Positions 16,466 to 25,063 are shown, counted from the first letter of the stretch. The stretch is 64,000 bases of DNA from Thermohalobaculum sp039821125 (GCA_039821125.1 JBCBOR010000003.1:62001-126000); one strand, 5' to 3'. Made by a program: numbers and translations. Notes: generated by a model from the sequence alone, not told the origin.

Positions 16466-17733
16466 CACGCGGCCCTCAGACCACGGCCGCGCGCCTGACT
16501 GCGCGGGACCTGCTTCACCGGGTTCACCAGGTCGGCGATCTTGCGAATGCCCTTTGCCGCAGGACAACGCTGCGAGACCTCGGACAGCATCTTGCCACGG
16601 CTGGTCGCCTGCGAGAACGTCCTGGCATCGAAGGGGATTGCGACCGCTGGTTTGTGCCGGATCACCGAGGCGATGTCCTTCTCGCTCACTTCCAGCCGAC
16701 GTGGGACGCCAACCTGGTTCAACACCAGCATCGGCTCGGCATCGTTGGGACGAAGCTGCTGGATCTGCGCGATCATCTTCGCGGCATTACGCAGGCTGCC
16801 AAGCTCGGGCGAGGACACCACGGTCACCGTGTCGGACATGAGCAGCGTCTGCTCGACCCAGTCCGACCAGCAATGCGGGATGTCGAGCACGATCTGGGGA
16901 ACATGCGACTGCGCAATGTCGAGGATCGCCTCGACCGACGCCGGGGTGAAGATGCGCGGATTCTCGAGCGTTGGTTGCGTGCTGAGAAGGCCGAGGTTCA
17001 GGCCATGGCGTACAAGCACCCGGTCGATCATCGCGGTGTCGATCCGCTCGGCCTGATCGATCAGCTCGGTCAGGCCCTGATTGGCCTCGACATCCAGGTT
17101 CATGCTCGCCGTCCCAAAGGCGAGATCCATATCGACAAGTAGAATGTCAGACTGGCTGCGACCCGCCATCTCCACCGCCAGATTGTGCGAGATGGTCGAG
17201 CTGCCGACGCCGCCTCGTGCTCCGATGACCGCATGGATCTTGGCGATCTTCTCGTGCCCGGGTTCTCGGTAGATGACCGACACCGCATCGATCACCGAGG
17301 ACGGGGTCACCGGATAGACGATGTAGTTCGACGCCCCCATATCGAGCATCTTCTGGTAAAGCTTGATGTCGTTGGTGTGCCCGATCATCAGCAGCTTGGT
17401 GCCGGGGTCGCACACCTCCGCCAGACAATCGACCTCGTATTCAAGGATCTCGACGGTCGAGATCGTCTCGACGATGATCAGATCCGGCGTCGGCTCCTGC
17501 GTGTATTTCCTGATGGCCGCAGGGAAGCCGCCCTCGAAAATCGAGGTGCGTGCGCTCTGCATCCGCCGGTCCGCGCAGGTTTGTTTCCAGACCCCCATGA
17601 ACTCGTCGGTTTCGCGAAAGACATGGATCACGATATGCGGGATTTTGGCTGTCGTCAGATCGCAGATCTCATCCGGCTGCGCGATCTCAGGCTCCAACAC
17701 GTCCCGACCAGGAAGATTTTCAGCGGTGTCCAT
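16465..17733 (-). CDS. cpaE: Tad pilus localisation ATPase CpaE/TadZ
   Basis: The 422-aa protein has an N-terminal receiver-like domain (about 40-160, with PDLIIVETIS and KLLMIGHTNDI) and a C-terminal MinD/ParA-like ATPase domain. Its Walker A is atypical (IGARGGVGSSTISHNLA, no P-loop lysine), as is usual in TadZ. DILLVDMDLAFGTASMNLD and VVSSPELGSLRNA follow. TadZ positions the Tad secretion complex at the pole or membrane. The frame can start at GTG 17742, but GAGGAG is eight bases before the ATG at 17733, so I prefer that. It is followed directly by the TadE/TadG-like gene. Confidence 0.92.
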   Translation of the reverse strand: MDTAENLPGRDVLEPEIAQPDEICDLTTAKIPHIVIHVFRETDEFMGVWKQTCADRRMQSARTSIFEGGFPAAIRKYTQEPTPDLIIVETISTVEILEYEVDCLAEVCDPGTKLLMIGHTNDIKLYQKMLDMGASNYIVYPVTPSSVIDAVSVIYREPGHEKIAKIHAVIGARGGVGSSTISHNLAVEMAGRSQSDILLVDMDLAFGTASMNLDVEANQGLTELIDQAERIDTAMIDRVLVRHGLNLGLLSTQPTLENPRIFTPASVEAILDIAQSHVPQIVLDIPHCWSDWVEQTLLMSDTVTVVSSPELGSLRNAAKMIAQIQQLRPNDAEPMLVLNQVGVPRRLEVSEKDIASVIRHKPAVAIPFDARTFSQATSRGKMLSEVSQRCPAAKGIRKIADLVNPVKQVPRSQARGRGLRAA

Positions 17734-17738
17734 GGCGA

Positions 17739-18542
17739 TCACTCCTCGTTGACCGCCGGGCGTAGGGTGACGATCGAGGTCTCGATAGCGCGGTGTACGC
17801 GGACGGTGCGGACCTCCTCGGCTTCCTCGACGGGTTCCTTGATATCGTGATCTGCCACCGAGCGTAGCGCCAGCGACAGAAGACCCGAGGCCTCCGCCTC
17901 CATCACACGCTCGGTCTCCTGCGGGGTCAGTTCCAGCGTCGCGGTCTTGCCGAGCGCCGAGCCCTCGGGGTTTTGGATCGCGTTCTGGTCAATCGCCATC
18001 ACGCGCACATTCGAGATGATGATGCGGCTTTCATTCCGGCGGTTCTTGCCACCATCCTCAACCTCGGTTTTCGTATGCAGCACGTCTACGCGGTCCCCTG
18101 GGAGGATGAAGCCGCCCGCCGTGTTCTCGGCCGAGATCTTCACCGCGACTGCACGCTTTCCGGGTGAGAGATTGTTCGACATCAGGTTGATGTTCGTCTC
18201 CATCAGCCGGGCCTCGAGGATTGGCTCACCCGCCACAAAGGCGGAGTTGACGAAGGATCCGCTGAGTTCCGAGACTGCGTTTGGCCGAGTCTCCCGCAGG
18301 ATGAACGCGCTGTTGAGGTTGTTGATCGGCCATGCCTGCCACTTCAACTTGCTGGGCGCCAACACGTCGCCGCCCGGAACATCCGTGCCCGCGACCAGAA
18401 CGAGCTTGGTCGGCGGCTCCTGCATGATCTGTACCGCAGCGGCCTGTTGCATCTGGCGTTCGTCGCCCGCTTTCAGGGTAAGCCAGCCCGCTGCGCCCGC
18501 GGCACCGACAGCGACGAAGAATATGAGTATCCTGATCAGCAT
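17739..18542 (-). CDS. cpaB: Flp pilus assembly protein CpaB (RcpC)
   Basis: The 267-aa protein has one N-terminal membrane anchor (LIRILIFFVAVGAAGAAGWL), an SAF/Flp-assembly domain beginning VLVAGTDVPGGDVLAPSKLKWQAWP, and the conserved block PGKRAVAVKISAENTAGGFILPGDRVDVLHT. CpaB works with the secretin CpaC at the outer membrane. It is followed five bases later by cpaE, whose ribosome binding site overlaps the end of cpaB. Its stop is TGA at 17739. Confidence 0.92.
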   Translation of the reverse strand: MLIRILIFFVAVGAAGAAGWLTLKAGDERQMQQAAAVQIMQEPPTKLVLVAGTDVPGGDVLAPSKLKWQAWPINNLNSAFILRETRPNAVSELSGSFVNSAFVAGEPILEARLMETNINLMSNNLSPGKRAVAVKISAENTAGGFILPGDRVDVLHTKTEVEDGGKNRRNESRIIISNVRVMAIDQNAIQNPEGSALGKTATLELTPQETERVMEAEASGLLSLALRSVADHDIKEPVEEAEEVRTVRVHRAIETSIVTLRPAVNEE

Positions 18543-18639
18543 GCGGCGTCCTCACCCATTGCGATCCCCGTTCTCACACTCGCGAAAATAGGTTGATGAC
18601 TGGTTAGGGCTGGCGGGTCCGGTCGGTGACAGAATGGGG

Positions 18640-19131
18640 TCATATCTGTGCCACCCACCAGGATTGCAGGAACATGACTGCGCCGGAGAGGGCTAGCGCC
18701 GGGCCATAGGGGACCTCGGCGTCCAGGGGCATGCTCTTGCCATCTGTTGGAGCGAAACGGCGTCGATAGGCGAGGATGCCGAGCGTCAGAAGGCTGCCAA
18801 CCACTGCACCGATAAGCAGATAGGGCACACCAAGTGCCGGCCCGAGCCAGAGCACGCTGACCGGCATCAGCTTTGCATCGCCCCCGCCCATCCAGCCGAA
18901 CGTAAAGCAGACAAAACCCAGGATCAGCACCGGGATTGCCGCGAGCACACCGAAAAGGATTACCTCGGCGTTTCCGCCCGCCGCGATCACCATGGGCACA
19001 TAGAGCCCAAGCAGAAGCAGGATCAGTTTGTTCTGAATCTGGCGCGTCTTCAGATCCGTGTAGATCACGACCGCCATGGCTCCGAGAAAGACGATCGAGG
19101 CCAGCACAGCGCTGATGGATGTCACTGTCAT
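18640..19131 (-). CDS. cpaA: Prepilin peptidase CpaA/TadV
   Basis: This A24-family aspartic peptidase cleaves Flp-type prepilins. The 163-aa integral membrane protein has the two catalytic aspartates: D26 in IYTDLKTRQIQN and D85 in MGGGDAKL. The remaining sequence is membrane helices. It would process the two Flp pilins encoded just upstream (19161-19586) and the TadE-like proteins downstream. It lies 29 bases after the short pilin gene and 97 bases before cpaB. Confidence 0.92.
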   Translation of the reverse strand: MTVTSISAVLASIVFLGAMAVVIYTDLKTRQIQNKLILLLLGLYVPMVIAAGGNAEVILFGVLAAIPVLILGFVCFTFGWMGGGDAKLMPVSVLWLGPALGVPYLLIGAVVGSLLTLGILAYRRRFAPTDGKSMPLDAEVPYGPALALSGAVMFLQSWWVAQI

Positions 19132-19160
19132 TGAAGAGACCTCACGTCGGGTTGCGGTAT

Positions 19161-19322
19161 CTACGTCGCAGCGGAGATCGCTGCGAAAGTTGCCTGAAGA
19201 TCACTGCCCACCAGGGTGACAGATGCGATGATCACCACCGCGATCAGTCCTGCGATCAGGCTGTATTCGATGGCAGTCGCGGCAGTGTCGTCTCGCCAGA
19301 ACTCACGGAGTCGAAGGGGCAT
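19161..19322 (-). CDS. flp: Second, short Flp-family pilin
   Basis: A 53-codon gene reads MPLRLREFWRDDTA/ATAIEYSLIAG..., followed by LIAVVIIASVTLVGSDLQATF. It has the Flp signature ATAIEY with Glu19 at the +5 position after the expected cut, and the hydrophobic helix GLIAVVIIASVTL. The residue before the cut is Ala14 instead of the usual Gly. GAGAGGACTGACCGAG precedes the ATG, so initiation is plausible. It sits between flp1 and cpaA in the same direction. It could be a second major pilin, a minor pilin, or a poorly processed regulator of pilus assembly. Confidence 0.8.
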   Translation of the reverse strand: MPLRLREFWRDDTAATAIEYSLIAGLIAVVIIASVTLVGSDLQATFAAISAAT

Positions 19323-19397
19323 CTCGGTCAGTCCTCTCGATGGCGCTGCGGCGTGGCCCGGGCGTGTCCGCCCGGGCCGTATTCTCAGAAGCGTCGC

Positions 19398-19586
19398 TTA
19401 TGCGCCGCCGCCAGCACCTGCGCCCGAGATCGAGGTTGCAAGGCTGTCAAAGGTGCCCTGCAGGTTGCCACCGAGCAGCGTGACAGCCGCGATGATCACG
19501 ACCGCGATCAGACCGGCGATCAGCCCGTATTCGATTGCGGTGGCGCCCTTTTGGCTTTCGACGTAGGAGAAGAACTTGCTCATCAT
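19398..19586 (-). CDS. flp: Flp-family type IVb pilin (major)
   Basis: The 62-aa prepilin is MMSKFFSYVESQKG/ATAIEYGLIAG..., with the canonical Gly14 before the cut, Glu19 at +5, the helix LIAGLIAVVIIAAVTLLGG, and a small Gly/Ala tail. The start at 19586 is chosen over 53 further upstream codons because AAGGAA lies eight bases before the ATG and leader peptides of Flp pilins are short. It is the first gene of the Tad cluster. The 258 bases upstream (19587-19844) become AT-rich around 19730-19800 and must hold the cluster's promoter. Confidence 0.92.
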   Translation of the reverse strand: MMSKFFSYVESQKGATAIEYGLIAGLIAVVIIAAVTLLGGNLQGTFDSLATSISGAGAGGGA

Positions 19587-19844
19587 ATCCGTGTTTCCTT
19601 TAGGTCGGGTCCTGTTGACCTTTGTCCGGTTCGGGTGGTCCTTGGGGACCTTTGTTGCCCGTGCCGGGGCGGCCAATCGATGAGCACGGTTGTACGGCTC
19701 GCCGATAAACCGTTTGGTAAGAAACGGAGTAAAAATCGTCTTCACGATAAATTTCTCAAAATTTTTGTAAGAAGCTGCGACGCATTTCTCGCAAAAGAAC
19801 GCTCAAGTCTCACTTTCGAGCATTTCGGAACTGACCGATCCCTA

Positions 19845-20468
19845 TCAGCCGGTCAGATCCTTGGGATTCGGGACAGGGCCCGGATAGGGCTCGCCGAGCG
19901 GCGCATAAAGTGTGCCGAACAGGCGGGCAACCGGCAGCCCGGTGACAGACCAGTCGATGTACTCGCGCTCCTCGTCAAAGAGGTCATCGCGGATGTGCGC
20001 GGCGATCACCTCGCCCAGAACGATGTCACGAGCGATACCGCATTGCACGGTCACATAGCGGCGGCACTCGAAGGCGACGGGCGCGTTCACAATCCGCGGC
20101 GGCGTGACGTGATCACAGGGAACCGTCTCGAACCCGGCAAGCGGGAGTTCGTCTACGCCGGCCGGCAGTTCCGAGGCTGTCACCAGCATCCCTTGAAACA
20201 TCTCGTCCGTCACGATGTGGCAGACAAACTCGCCGGTCTCCTCGATGTTGCGGCCGGTGTCTTTCTTCGGCCCCGCATCACGCCGTGCGATTCCCAGCCC
20301 GACAATCGGCGGGTCGTCGGAGAATCCGTTGAAGAACGAGTAGGGCGCTGCATTCGGCACCCCGTCGCGATCTACCGTTGTGACCAGGGCGGGGGGGCGC
20401 GGAATGATCGCAGCTGTCATGATCTTGTACTTCAGCTTGCGGTCAATGTCGGCGAAATCGATCTTCAT
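19845..20468 (-). CDS. Flavin reductase-like domain (DIM6/NTAB) protein
   Basis: The 207-aa protein has the FMN-binding split-barrel pattern of flavin-reductase-like proteins: AAIIPRPPALVTTVDRDGVPNAAPYSFFNGFSDDPPIVGLGI, then RNIEETGEFVCHIV and PRIVNAPVAFECRRYV. These proteins bind FMN and reduce flavins or act as FMN-dependent oxidases. The exact substrate is unknown. The start at 20468 is preferred over the ATG at 20474 because GAGG is six bases upstream of it and abuts the other. It is a single gene, separated from the pilus cluster by the flp promoter region. Confidence 0.82.
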   Translation of the reverse strand: MKIDFADIDRKLKYKIMTAAIIPRPPALVTTVDRDGVPNAAPYSFFNGFSDDPPIVGLGIARRDAGPKKDTGRNIEETGEFVCHIVTDEMFQGMLVTASELPAGVDELPLAGFETVPCDHVTPPRIVNAPVAFECRRYVTVQCGIARDIVLGEVIAAHIRDDLFDEEREYIDWSVTGLPVARLFGTLYAPLGEPYPGPVPNPKDLTG

Positions 20469-20592
20469 GCTCATCCTCGTTGGCCAGAGGTCCCACCGTG
20501 ACCGCGAAACGCGAGGATGTGAAGTGGGTCAGTCTTGATTTAGGTGTGCCGTCCGTGATGGTTGTCTGGGGACACTGTCAGAGGGTTGTTTG

Positions 20593-21930
20593 ATGCTGCG
20601 GTCGACTTGGACATATGCGCTGTTCTTTTGTTTCTTCGTCTGCCCGGCATTTGCAGAGACACGGATCGCGCTGATCATCGGAAACGGCGCCTATGAAACC
20701 ATTGGCCGATTGCCGAATCCGCCCGCTGACGCGCGTCTGATGTCAGACACACTTCAGCGTGTCGGTTTCGATGTGACCTTGCTGGAAGACGCCGGGCAGG
20801 ACGCAATGAAGCGCGAGATTGCCAACTTTGGGCGTGCGTTGCGACGCGCGGGGCCCGAGGCGGTGGGGCTGTTCTACTTTGCAGGCCACGGCGTTCAGTC
20901 AGATGGGCAGAACTACCTGATCCCCACAGGCGCGGACATTCTGGATGAAGCGGATCTAGACGTCTTCTCGATCGAGGCGGATTGGGTTCTGCGTCAGATG
21001 GCGAGCAATGCAGGCGGCACGAACATCGTCATCCTCGACGCCTGCCGGAACAACCCATTCGAGTCCTCGTTCCGTTCGGCAAGCCGGGGTCTGGCGCGGA
21101 TGGGGGCGCCAAACGGAAGCTTTGTCGCCTACGCGACCGCTCCGGGCGATGTTGCCTATGATGGCAAAGGGCGGCACAGCCCCTACACCGCTGCGCTGTC
21201 GCGCGCGATCCTCGAGCCTGGCAAGCCGATCGAGCAGGTTTTCAAATCGGTCCGCATCGACGTGCTGTCCGAGACCGGCGGCGCGCAAACGCCTTGGGAC
21301 AGTTCATCGTTGACCCGCGACTTCCTGTTTTCCCCAGCCATTGCACAACCAATCGCCTTGGCGCCATCGGGCCCCTCGGCAGATGAACGCGCACTTTGGG
21401 AGCGTGTACGGAACAGCGCAAATGCCGATCAAATCGGGCTCTATCTTTCGCTTTATCCAGATGGGGCGTTTGCGGCTGAGGCGGCGGCTTCGAAATCGAG
21501 CATCGACGCGGCCGCGCAGCAGAAGAGAGAAGATGCCGCCGATGCGCAGTCTCAACTTGCTGCACTTGCACCGCAGCAAAGTGTATCCGCGACCCCCGTC
21601 GACGACATTGAGATCTTGTTCGAGTTCGACTTTCATTCGACGGGTGGCGGCTACTGCCTTACGAACAAGTATGGCCCTTCGACGCCCGCGCGTGTTGCGC
21701 TCGACGGTGTTCGACGCCGTGTGACCGGTCAAACGGGAGAGTACCAAGTTGCGGCTTGGCGCGAAGGCTCTGGCGCTACGATCAGCATCGCTTTCAGTGA
21801 CGACGATCAAGACGATGCAGTTCTGGTTGCCTTCGACAATCTGGCGCCCGGAGCATCAAAGATTGCCTATCCGAACAAGCGTTACGCCGAATGCGGCAGA
21901 GCCACGCTTTACGTCAATATCGTCGAGTGA
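20593..21930 (+). CDS. Secreted caspase-like (peptidase C14) protein
   Basis: The 445-aa protein has a signal peptide (ALFFCFFVCPAFA/E). The caspase-hemoglobinase domain (about 24-250) carries catalytic His99 in LFYFAGHGVQ and Cys151 in ILDACRNNPF, the p20 dyad of bacterial metacaspase-like proteins. A helical Ala/Asp/Gln-rich linker (about 265-340) follows. The C-terminal domain of about 100 aa is probably beta-rich (IEILFEFDFHSTGGGYCLTN to the end) and I do not recognise it. Bacterial C14 enzymes of this type usually cut after Arg or Lys. ATG 20593 is chosen over TTG 20590, with GAGGG upstream. It stands alone and converges with prs. Confidence 0.85.
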   Translation: MLRSTWTYALFFCFFVCPAFAETRIALIIGNGAYETIGRLPNPPADARLMSDTLQRVGFDVTLLEDAGQDAMKREIANFGRALRRAGPEAVGLFYFAGHGVQSDGQNYLIPTGADILDEADLDVFSIEADWVLRQMASNAGGTNIVILDACRNNPFESSFRSASRGLARMGAPNGSFVAYATAPGDVAYDGKGRHSPYTAALSRAILEPGKPIEQVFKSVRIDVLSETGGAQTPWDSSSLTRDFLFSPAIAQPIALAPSGPSADERALWERVRNSANADQIGLYLSLYPDGAFAAEAAASKSSIDAAAQQKREDAADAQSQLAALAPQQSVSATPVDDIEILFEFDFHSTGGGYCLTNKYGPSTPARVALDGVRRRVTGQTGEYQVAAWREGSGATISIAFSDDDQDDAVLVAFDNLAPGASKIAYPNKRYAECGRATLYVNIVE

Positions 21931-21976
21931 TCATCGCCGGACGCTGCATTCTCCGCAGCAGCAGGCAATTGGCGCA

Positions 21977-22996
21977 TCAGTCGAACTTGTAGAACGCCTC
22001 GTAAATCGGCCCCAGCATCTCCTCGTCGAAAAGCGAGGAGACCGAGGTGTCGTTCTTGATGTTCAGGATTGCCTGGGCAAAGAGCGGTGCAACCGAGACC
22101 GAGCGGATCTTGGGCGACGCCTTGACCTGCTCTGTTGGCTGGATCGAGTCCGTTGTGACGAAGGATGACAGGACCGAATCCGCGATCCGCGAACAGGCGG
22201 GATCCGACAGAACACCGTGGCTGATATAGGCGTGCACCTCTGCCGCGCCGTTGTCCTTGAGCAGTTCCGCTGCAGCGCAGAGTGTTCCTGCGGTATCGCA
22301 GATATCATCGACGATGATGCAGCGCTGGCCTTCGACCTTGCCGATGATGTTGACCGATTCGACCTCACCCGGGCGGGACCGGCGTTTGTCGACGATGGCG
22401 AGTTGAGCGCCGATGCGCTTGGCCAGATCGCGGGCCCGTACAACGCCGCCGACATCGGGCGAGACGATGGTCAGGTCCTCGATGCTGTCGAAATTGTGCT
22501 TCAGATCCAGTGCGAACACGGGCGCGGCATAGAGGTTGTCTGTCGGGATATCGAAAAAGCCCTGGATCTGGCCTGCGTGCAGATCCATCGTCAGCACCTG
22601 CGTCACCCCGGAATGCTGGATCAGATCGGCCACCAGTTTGGCCGAGATCGGCGTGCGCCCTGCGGTTTTCCGATCCTGCCGTGCGTATCCAAAGTACGGC
22701 ATCACCGCTGCGATCCGTCGGGCCGAGGCCCGCTTCAGCGCATCCGTGATGATCAGCAACTCCATCAGGTTGTCATTCGCCGGACTCGAGGTCGGCTGGA
22801 TCACGAAGACATCCTGTCCGCGGACATTGTCGAAGACCTCGACGAAAATCTCCGAGTCGTTGAACCGCTCGACCCGGGCGTTCGTGATGTTGATCTTCTT
22901 GCCCTGATAGACCGACATCCGGCGCGCAATCGCCTGTGCCAACGGCAGGTTGGCATTGCCCGAGATCAGGTGCATCTTGTCGTCCTTCATGGGCAT
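21977..22996 (-). CDS. prs: Ribose-phosphate pyrophosphokinase
   Basis: PRPP synthetase makes 5-phosphoribosyl-1-diphosphate from ribose 5-phosphate and ATP for nucleotide, His and Trp synthesis. The 339-aa protein has MPYFGYARQDRK, the divalent-cation motif DLHAGQIQGFFDIP, VSPDVGGVVRAR, and the PRPP-binding loop CIIVDDICDTAGTL. GGGAGCGGAGGGACC precedes the ATG at 22996. The length is slightly above the usual 310-320 because of the start MPMKDDKMHL and a small C-terminal extension. It converges with the caspase gene and is divergent from the gene at 23095. Confidence 0.96.
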   Translation of the reverse strand: MPMKDDKMHLISGNANLPLAQAIARRMSVYQGKKINITNARVERFNDSEIFVEVFDNVRGQDVFVIQPTSSPANDNLMELLIITDALKRASARRIAAVMPYFGYARQDRKTAGRTPISAKLVADLIQHSGVTQVLTMDLHAGQIQGFFDIPTDNLYAAPVFALDLKHNFDSIEDLTIVSPDVGGVVRARDLAKRIGAQLAIVDKRRSRPGEVESVNIIGKVEGQRCIIVDDICDTAGTLCAAAELLKDNGAAEVHAYISHGVLSDPACSRIADSVLSSFVTTDSIQPTEQVKASPKIRSVSVAPLFAQAILNIKNDTSVSSLFDEEMLGPIYEAFYKFD

Positions 22997-23094
22997 GGTC
23001 CCTCCGCTCCCGCATGCGGGGGTCTCTTAACGCGGCGCTGGACCCTTGCAAAGATCCTATACGACACGACCGTGACAAGCTGGTGAGGAATGAG

Positions 23095-23700
23095 ATGGCT
23101 GTGATTGACTACTTCTATTCGCTGGTGAGCCCGTACACCTATCTTGCGGGCGACGAACTGGAACAGATCGCTGTCCGCCATGGGGTCGAGATCAACTACC
23201 GCCCCACGGATTTCAATGCGGTCTTCGGGCAAACCGGGGGCTTGCCAGTGCCGAAGCGTCATCCTTCGCGTCAAGCCTATCGGTTGCAGGAACTTAAACG
23301 CTGGTCCGCGTTCAAGGGGATGGCGTTCAATCTACATCCAAAGCACTGGCCAACGGATCCGACGCTCGCCTCGCTATCGGTGATCGCGGCCAAAGACTTG
23401 GGAGCAGAGACCGGAGCGCTGAGCCGCGCATTCCTGTCGGCGTGCTGGGCTGAGGATCGCGAAATAGCCGATCCCGCAACGGTCGACGATATTCTGTCGG
23501 GGCAGGGGTTGGATCCGACTGCCGTGGCCAATCGACGAGAGCACGCGCAGAGCGCATACGATGCGAATGCTTCTCTGGCGCTGGAGCTCGGCGCGTTCGG
23601 TGCGCCCTTCTACGTCGTCGGAGAAGAAAAGTTCTGGGGTCAGGACCGGCTCGACTTTGTCGACCGGCATCTGGCCGCACTGGCAGGGTCGGCGGGCTAG
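23095..23700 (+). CDS. 2-hydroxychromene-2-carboxylate isomerase / DsbA-fold protein
   Basis: The 201-aa thioredoxin-fold protein is of the kappa-GST/DsbA group. YFYSLVSPYTYLAGDELEQIA has Ser in place of the redox Cys, and the C-terminal GAFGAPFYVVGEEKFWGQDRLDFVDR is the characteristic cis-Pro loop and end of HCCA isomerases. These enzymes use glutathione to isomerise aromatic-degradation intermediates. No aromatic catabolism genes are nearby, so the natural substrate is open. The start at 23095 has GTGAGGAA upstream; the longer frame overlaps prs antisense. It ends four bases into the convergent gene at 23697. Confidence 0.85.
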   Translation: MAVIDYFYSLVSPYTYLAGDELEQIAVRHGVEINYRPTDFNAVFGQTGGLPVPKRHPSRQAYRLQELKRWSAFKGMAFNLHPKHWPTDPTLASLSVIAAKDLGAETGALSRAFLSACWAEDREIADPATVDDILSGQGLDPTAVANRREHAQSAYDANASLALELGAFGAPFYVVGEEKFWGQDRLDFVDRHLAALAGSAG

Positions 23701-24341
23701 CTGAAATAATTCTCTGCCGGGATGAAGCGGGCAAGCTTGGCCGCGTCGGCCCAGGTGCGCTCATGACGCTCGGTCCCGATCATCACGACCGTATCGGCAG
23801 GCAGCTTCAGAGGCCGCAATGCTGCTTGGATCGCGTCGCGTCCCTCGGTCCACGAGGCAGCATCTCGTTCCGGCAGTGTTGCTGTTCCGGTCATCTGGAT
23901 CTGATGGGCGCGCAAGATTTCCCGCGACAGCAACATGGGGTTGCCAGTGGCTTCCGTGGTCAGCAGACGCTCGCACCGTTCGATCGAGATCAGCTTGTCT
24001 GCCACGGCGCCCGGCAGAACAGGCGTTCGCGCCAAGCGCACCCCAAGTGCGTCCGATGTGAACAGGAACGCGACGATGTCCCGCCCGGTCCCAAGCAGGA
24101 TCGAGGCGTATTGCGGATACTCGAGACCGAGTTGCTTCGCCCGTGCGACCCGCCGCTTGATGATTTCGAGCGGCAGGCGTGGGAGCAATTCGCGACGGGC
24201 TTTCTTCCAGACATGCCGGCGCCAGCTGACCGCAGCATCAAGCGGCGGGCCTTGGTTGTGACCGATGCCGGGAAATCGTTCCCCACGAAACGCACTGATT
24301 GGAGATCGAGAGAGTTTGAAGTCGCTCAAGGTCCCGTCCAT
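23697..24341 (-). CDS. Conserved protein of unknown function (GHNQGPPL motif)
   Basis: The 214-aa soluble protein has the N-terminal segment FPGIGHNQGPPLD, a short motif seen in many alphaproteobacterial hypotheticals. A basic helical region (RRHVWKKARRELLPRLPLEIIKRRVARAKQLG) and a C-terminal part ending PADTVVMIGTERHERTWADAAKLARF follow. I recognise no catalytic motif. The start at 24341 overlaps the end of the DUF1326 gene by 16 bases, which suggests it is the third gene of the DUF2182-DUF1326 operon. It converges with the isomerase gene. Confidence 0.7.
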   Translation of the reverse strand: MDGTLSDFKLSRSPISAFRGERFPGIGHNQGPPLDAAVSWRRHVWKKARRELLPRLPLEIIKRRVARAKQLGLEYPQYASILLGTGRDIVAFLFTSDALGVRLARTPVLPGAVADKLISIERCERLLTTEATGNPMLLSREILRAHQIQMTGTATLPERDAASWTEGRDAIQAALRPLKLPADTVVMIGTERHERTWADAAKLARFIPAENYFS

Positions 24342-25054
24342 TCGATCTGGCAGATCTCGGCCGAACGACCATCAAGGTTCCAGACCCGGCCAAAGTCGCG
24401 GACCTTGCCCTTGATCGACTTTGCAACGGTGATGTCGGGTCCCATCCAGTATTTGGTGTTCATGACTTTCAGTTCTTGCTCGGGATCAGCACCCGTGACG
24501 GGTTGTACAGCGCCGATGACCTTCTTTCCGACCGTGACCGAGCGGATGTTGCCCTCGGTCATGTAGGTGATCTCTTCGCGGGTCGCGCCTTTGTACTCGC
24601 TGACCAGAAGGCGGAACAGGCCGGTGGTTCCCTTGGCATTGCCTGAGAAAACCGCCTCAAGCGCCGCAAACTGGGCTTTGGTCGCACGCTCGTCGATGTA
24701 TGCGGCGGCCTTCCAGTTGCCCTCGCCCATCGAACCCGGGATGTCGAGGAACATCGCCACGTTCAACCCGCCAAGAGGTGTGCCGTGGAAATGGCCGTCG
24801 TCGATCCGCACGGCGAGCCACGCTTTGCAGCTGCCCTCGGTCGGCGGGTGCTCACCGAGCGACACAACGCAAGGACAGAACACCGTACAATTGCAGTTGA
24901 GCACCAACTCGCCATTGATGGCCCAGCCGTCGGCTGGCACCGCGTCGTGCGGAACCAGGTCGGTGCCCGGCAGGCGGGCAGATACCGCCCCACTCAAACG
25001 AGACGCCTTCTTCCCGGATTTCTTGCTCTTTGTCTTGGTCGTGGTCTTTGTCAT
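24326..25054 (-). CDS. DUF1326 family protein, Cys-rich N-terminus
   Basis: The 242-aa protein has a Lys-rich N-terminal extension, then LNCNCTVFCPCVVSLGEHP...GSCKAW, the clustered cysteines that define DUF1326 and suggest metal or Fe-S binding. The remainder includes HGTPLGGLNVAMFLDIPGSM and YWMGPDITVAKSIKGKVRDFG. The function is not established. It lies nine bases after the DUF2182 membrane protein. DUF1326 and DUF2182 proteins commonly occur as neighbours, so they probably act as a pair, plausibly in metal handling; that role is inference. Confidence 0.88.
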   Translation of the reverse strand: MTKTTTKTKSKKSGKKASRLSGAVSARLPGTDLVPHDAVPADGWAINGELVLNCNCTVFCPCVVSLGEHPPTEGSCKAWLAVRIDDGHFHGTPLGGLNVAMFLDIPGSMGEGNWKAAAYIDERATKAQFAALEAVFSGNAKGTTGLFRLLVSEYKGATREEITYMTEGNIRSVTVGKKVIGAVQPVTGADPEQELKVMNTKYWMGPDITVAKSIKGKVRDFGRVWNLDGRSAEICQIEWTGP

Positions 25055-25063
25055 CGGTCACTC

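Noticed and set aside
19119..20501. A 460-codon open frame on the + strand over the pilin genes
   Set aside because: It covers two Flp pilin genes, their promoter and a flavin reductase gene on the reverse strand, all with clear motifs. The frame itself has none.
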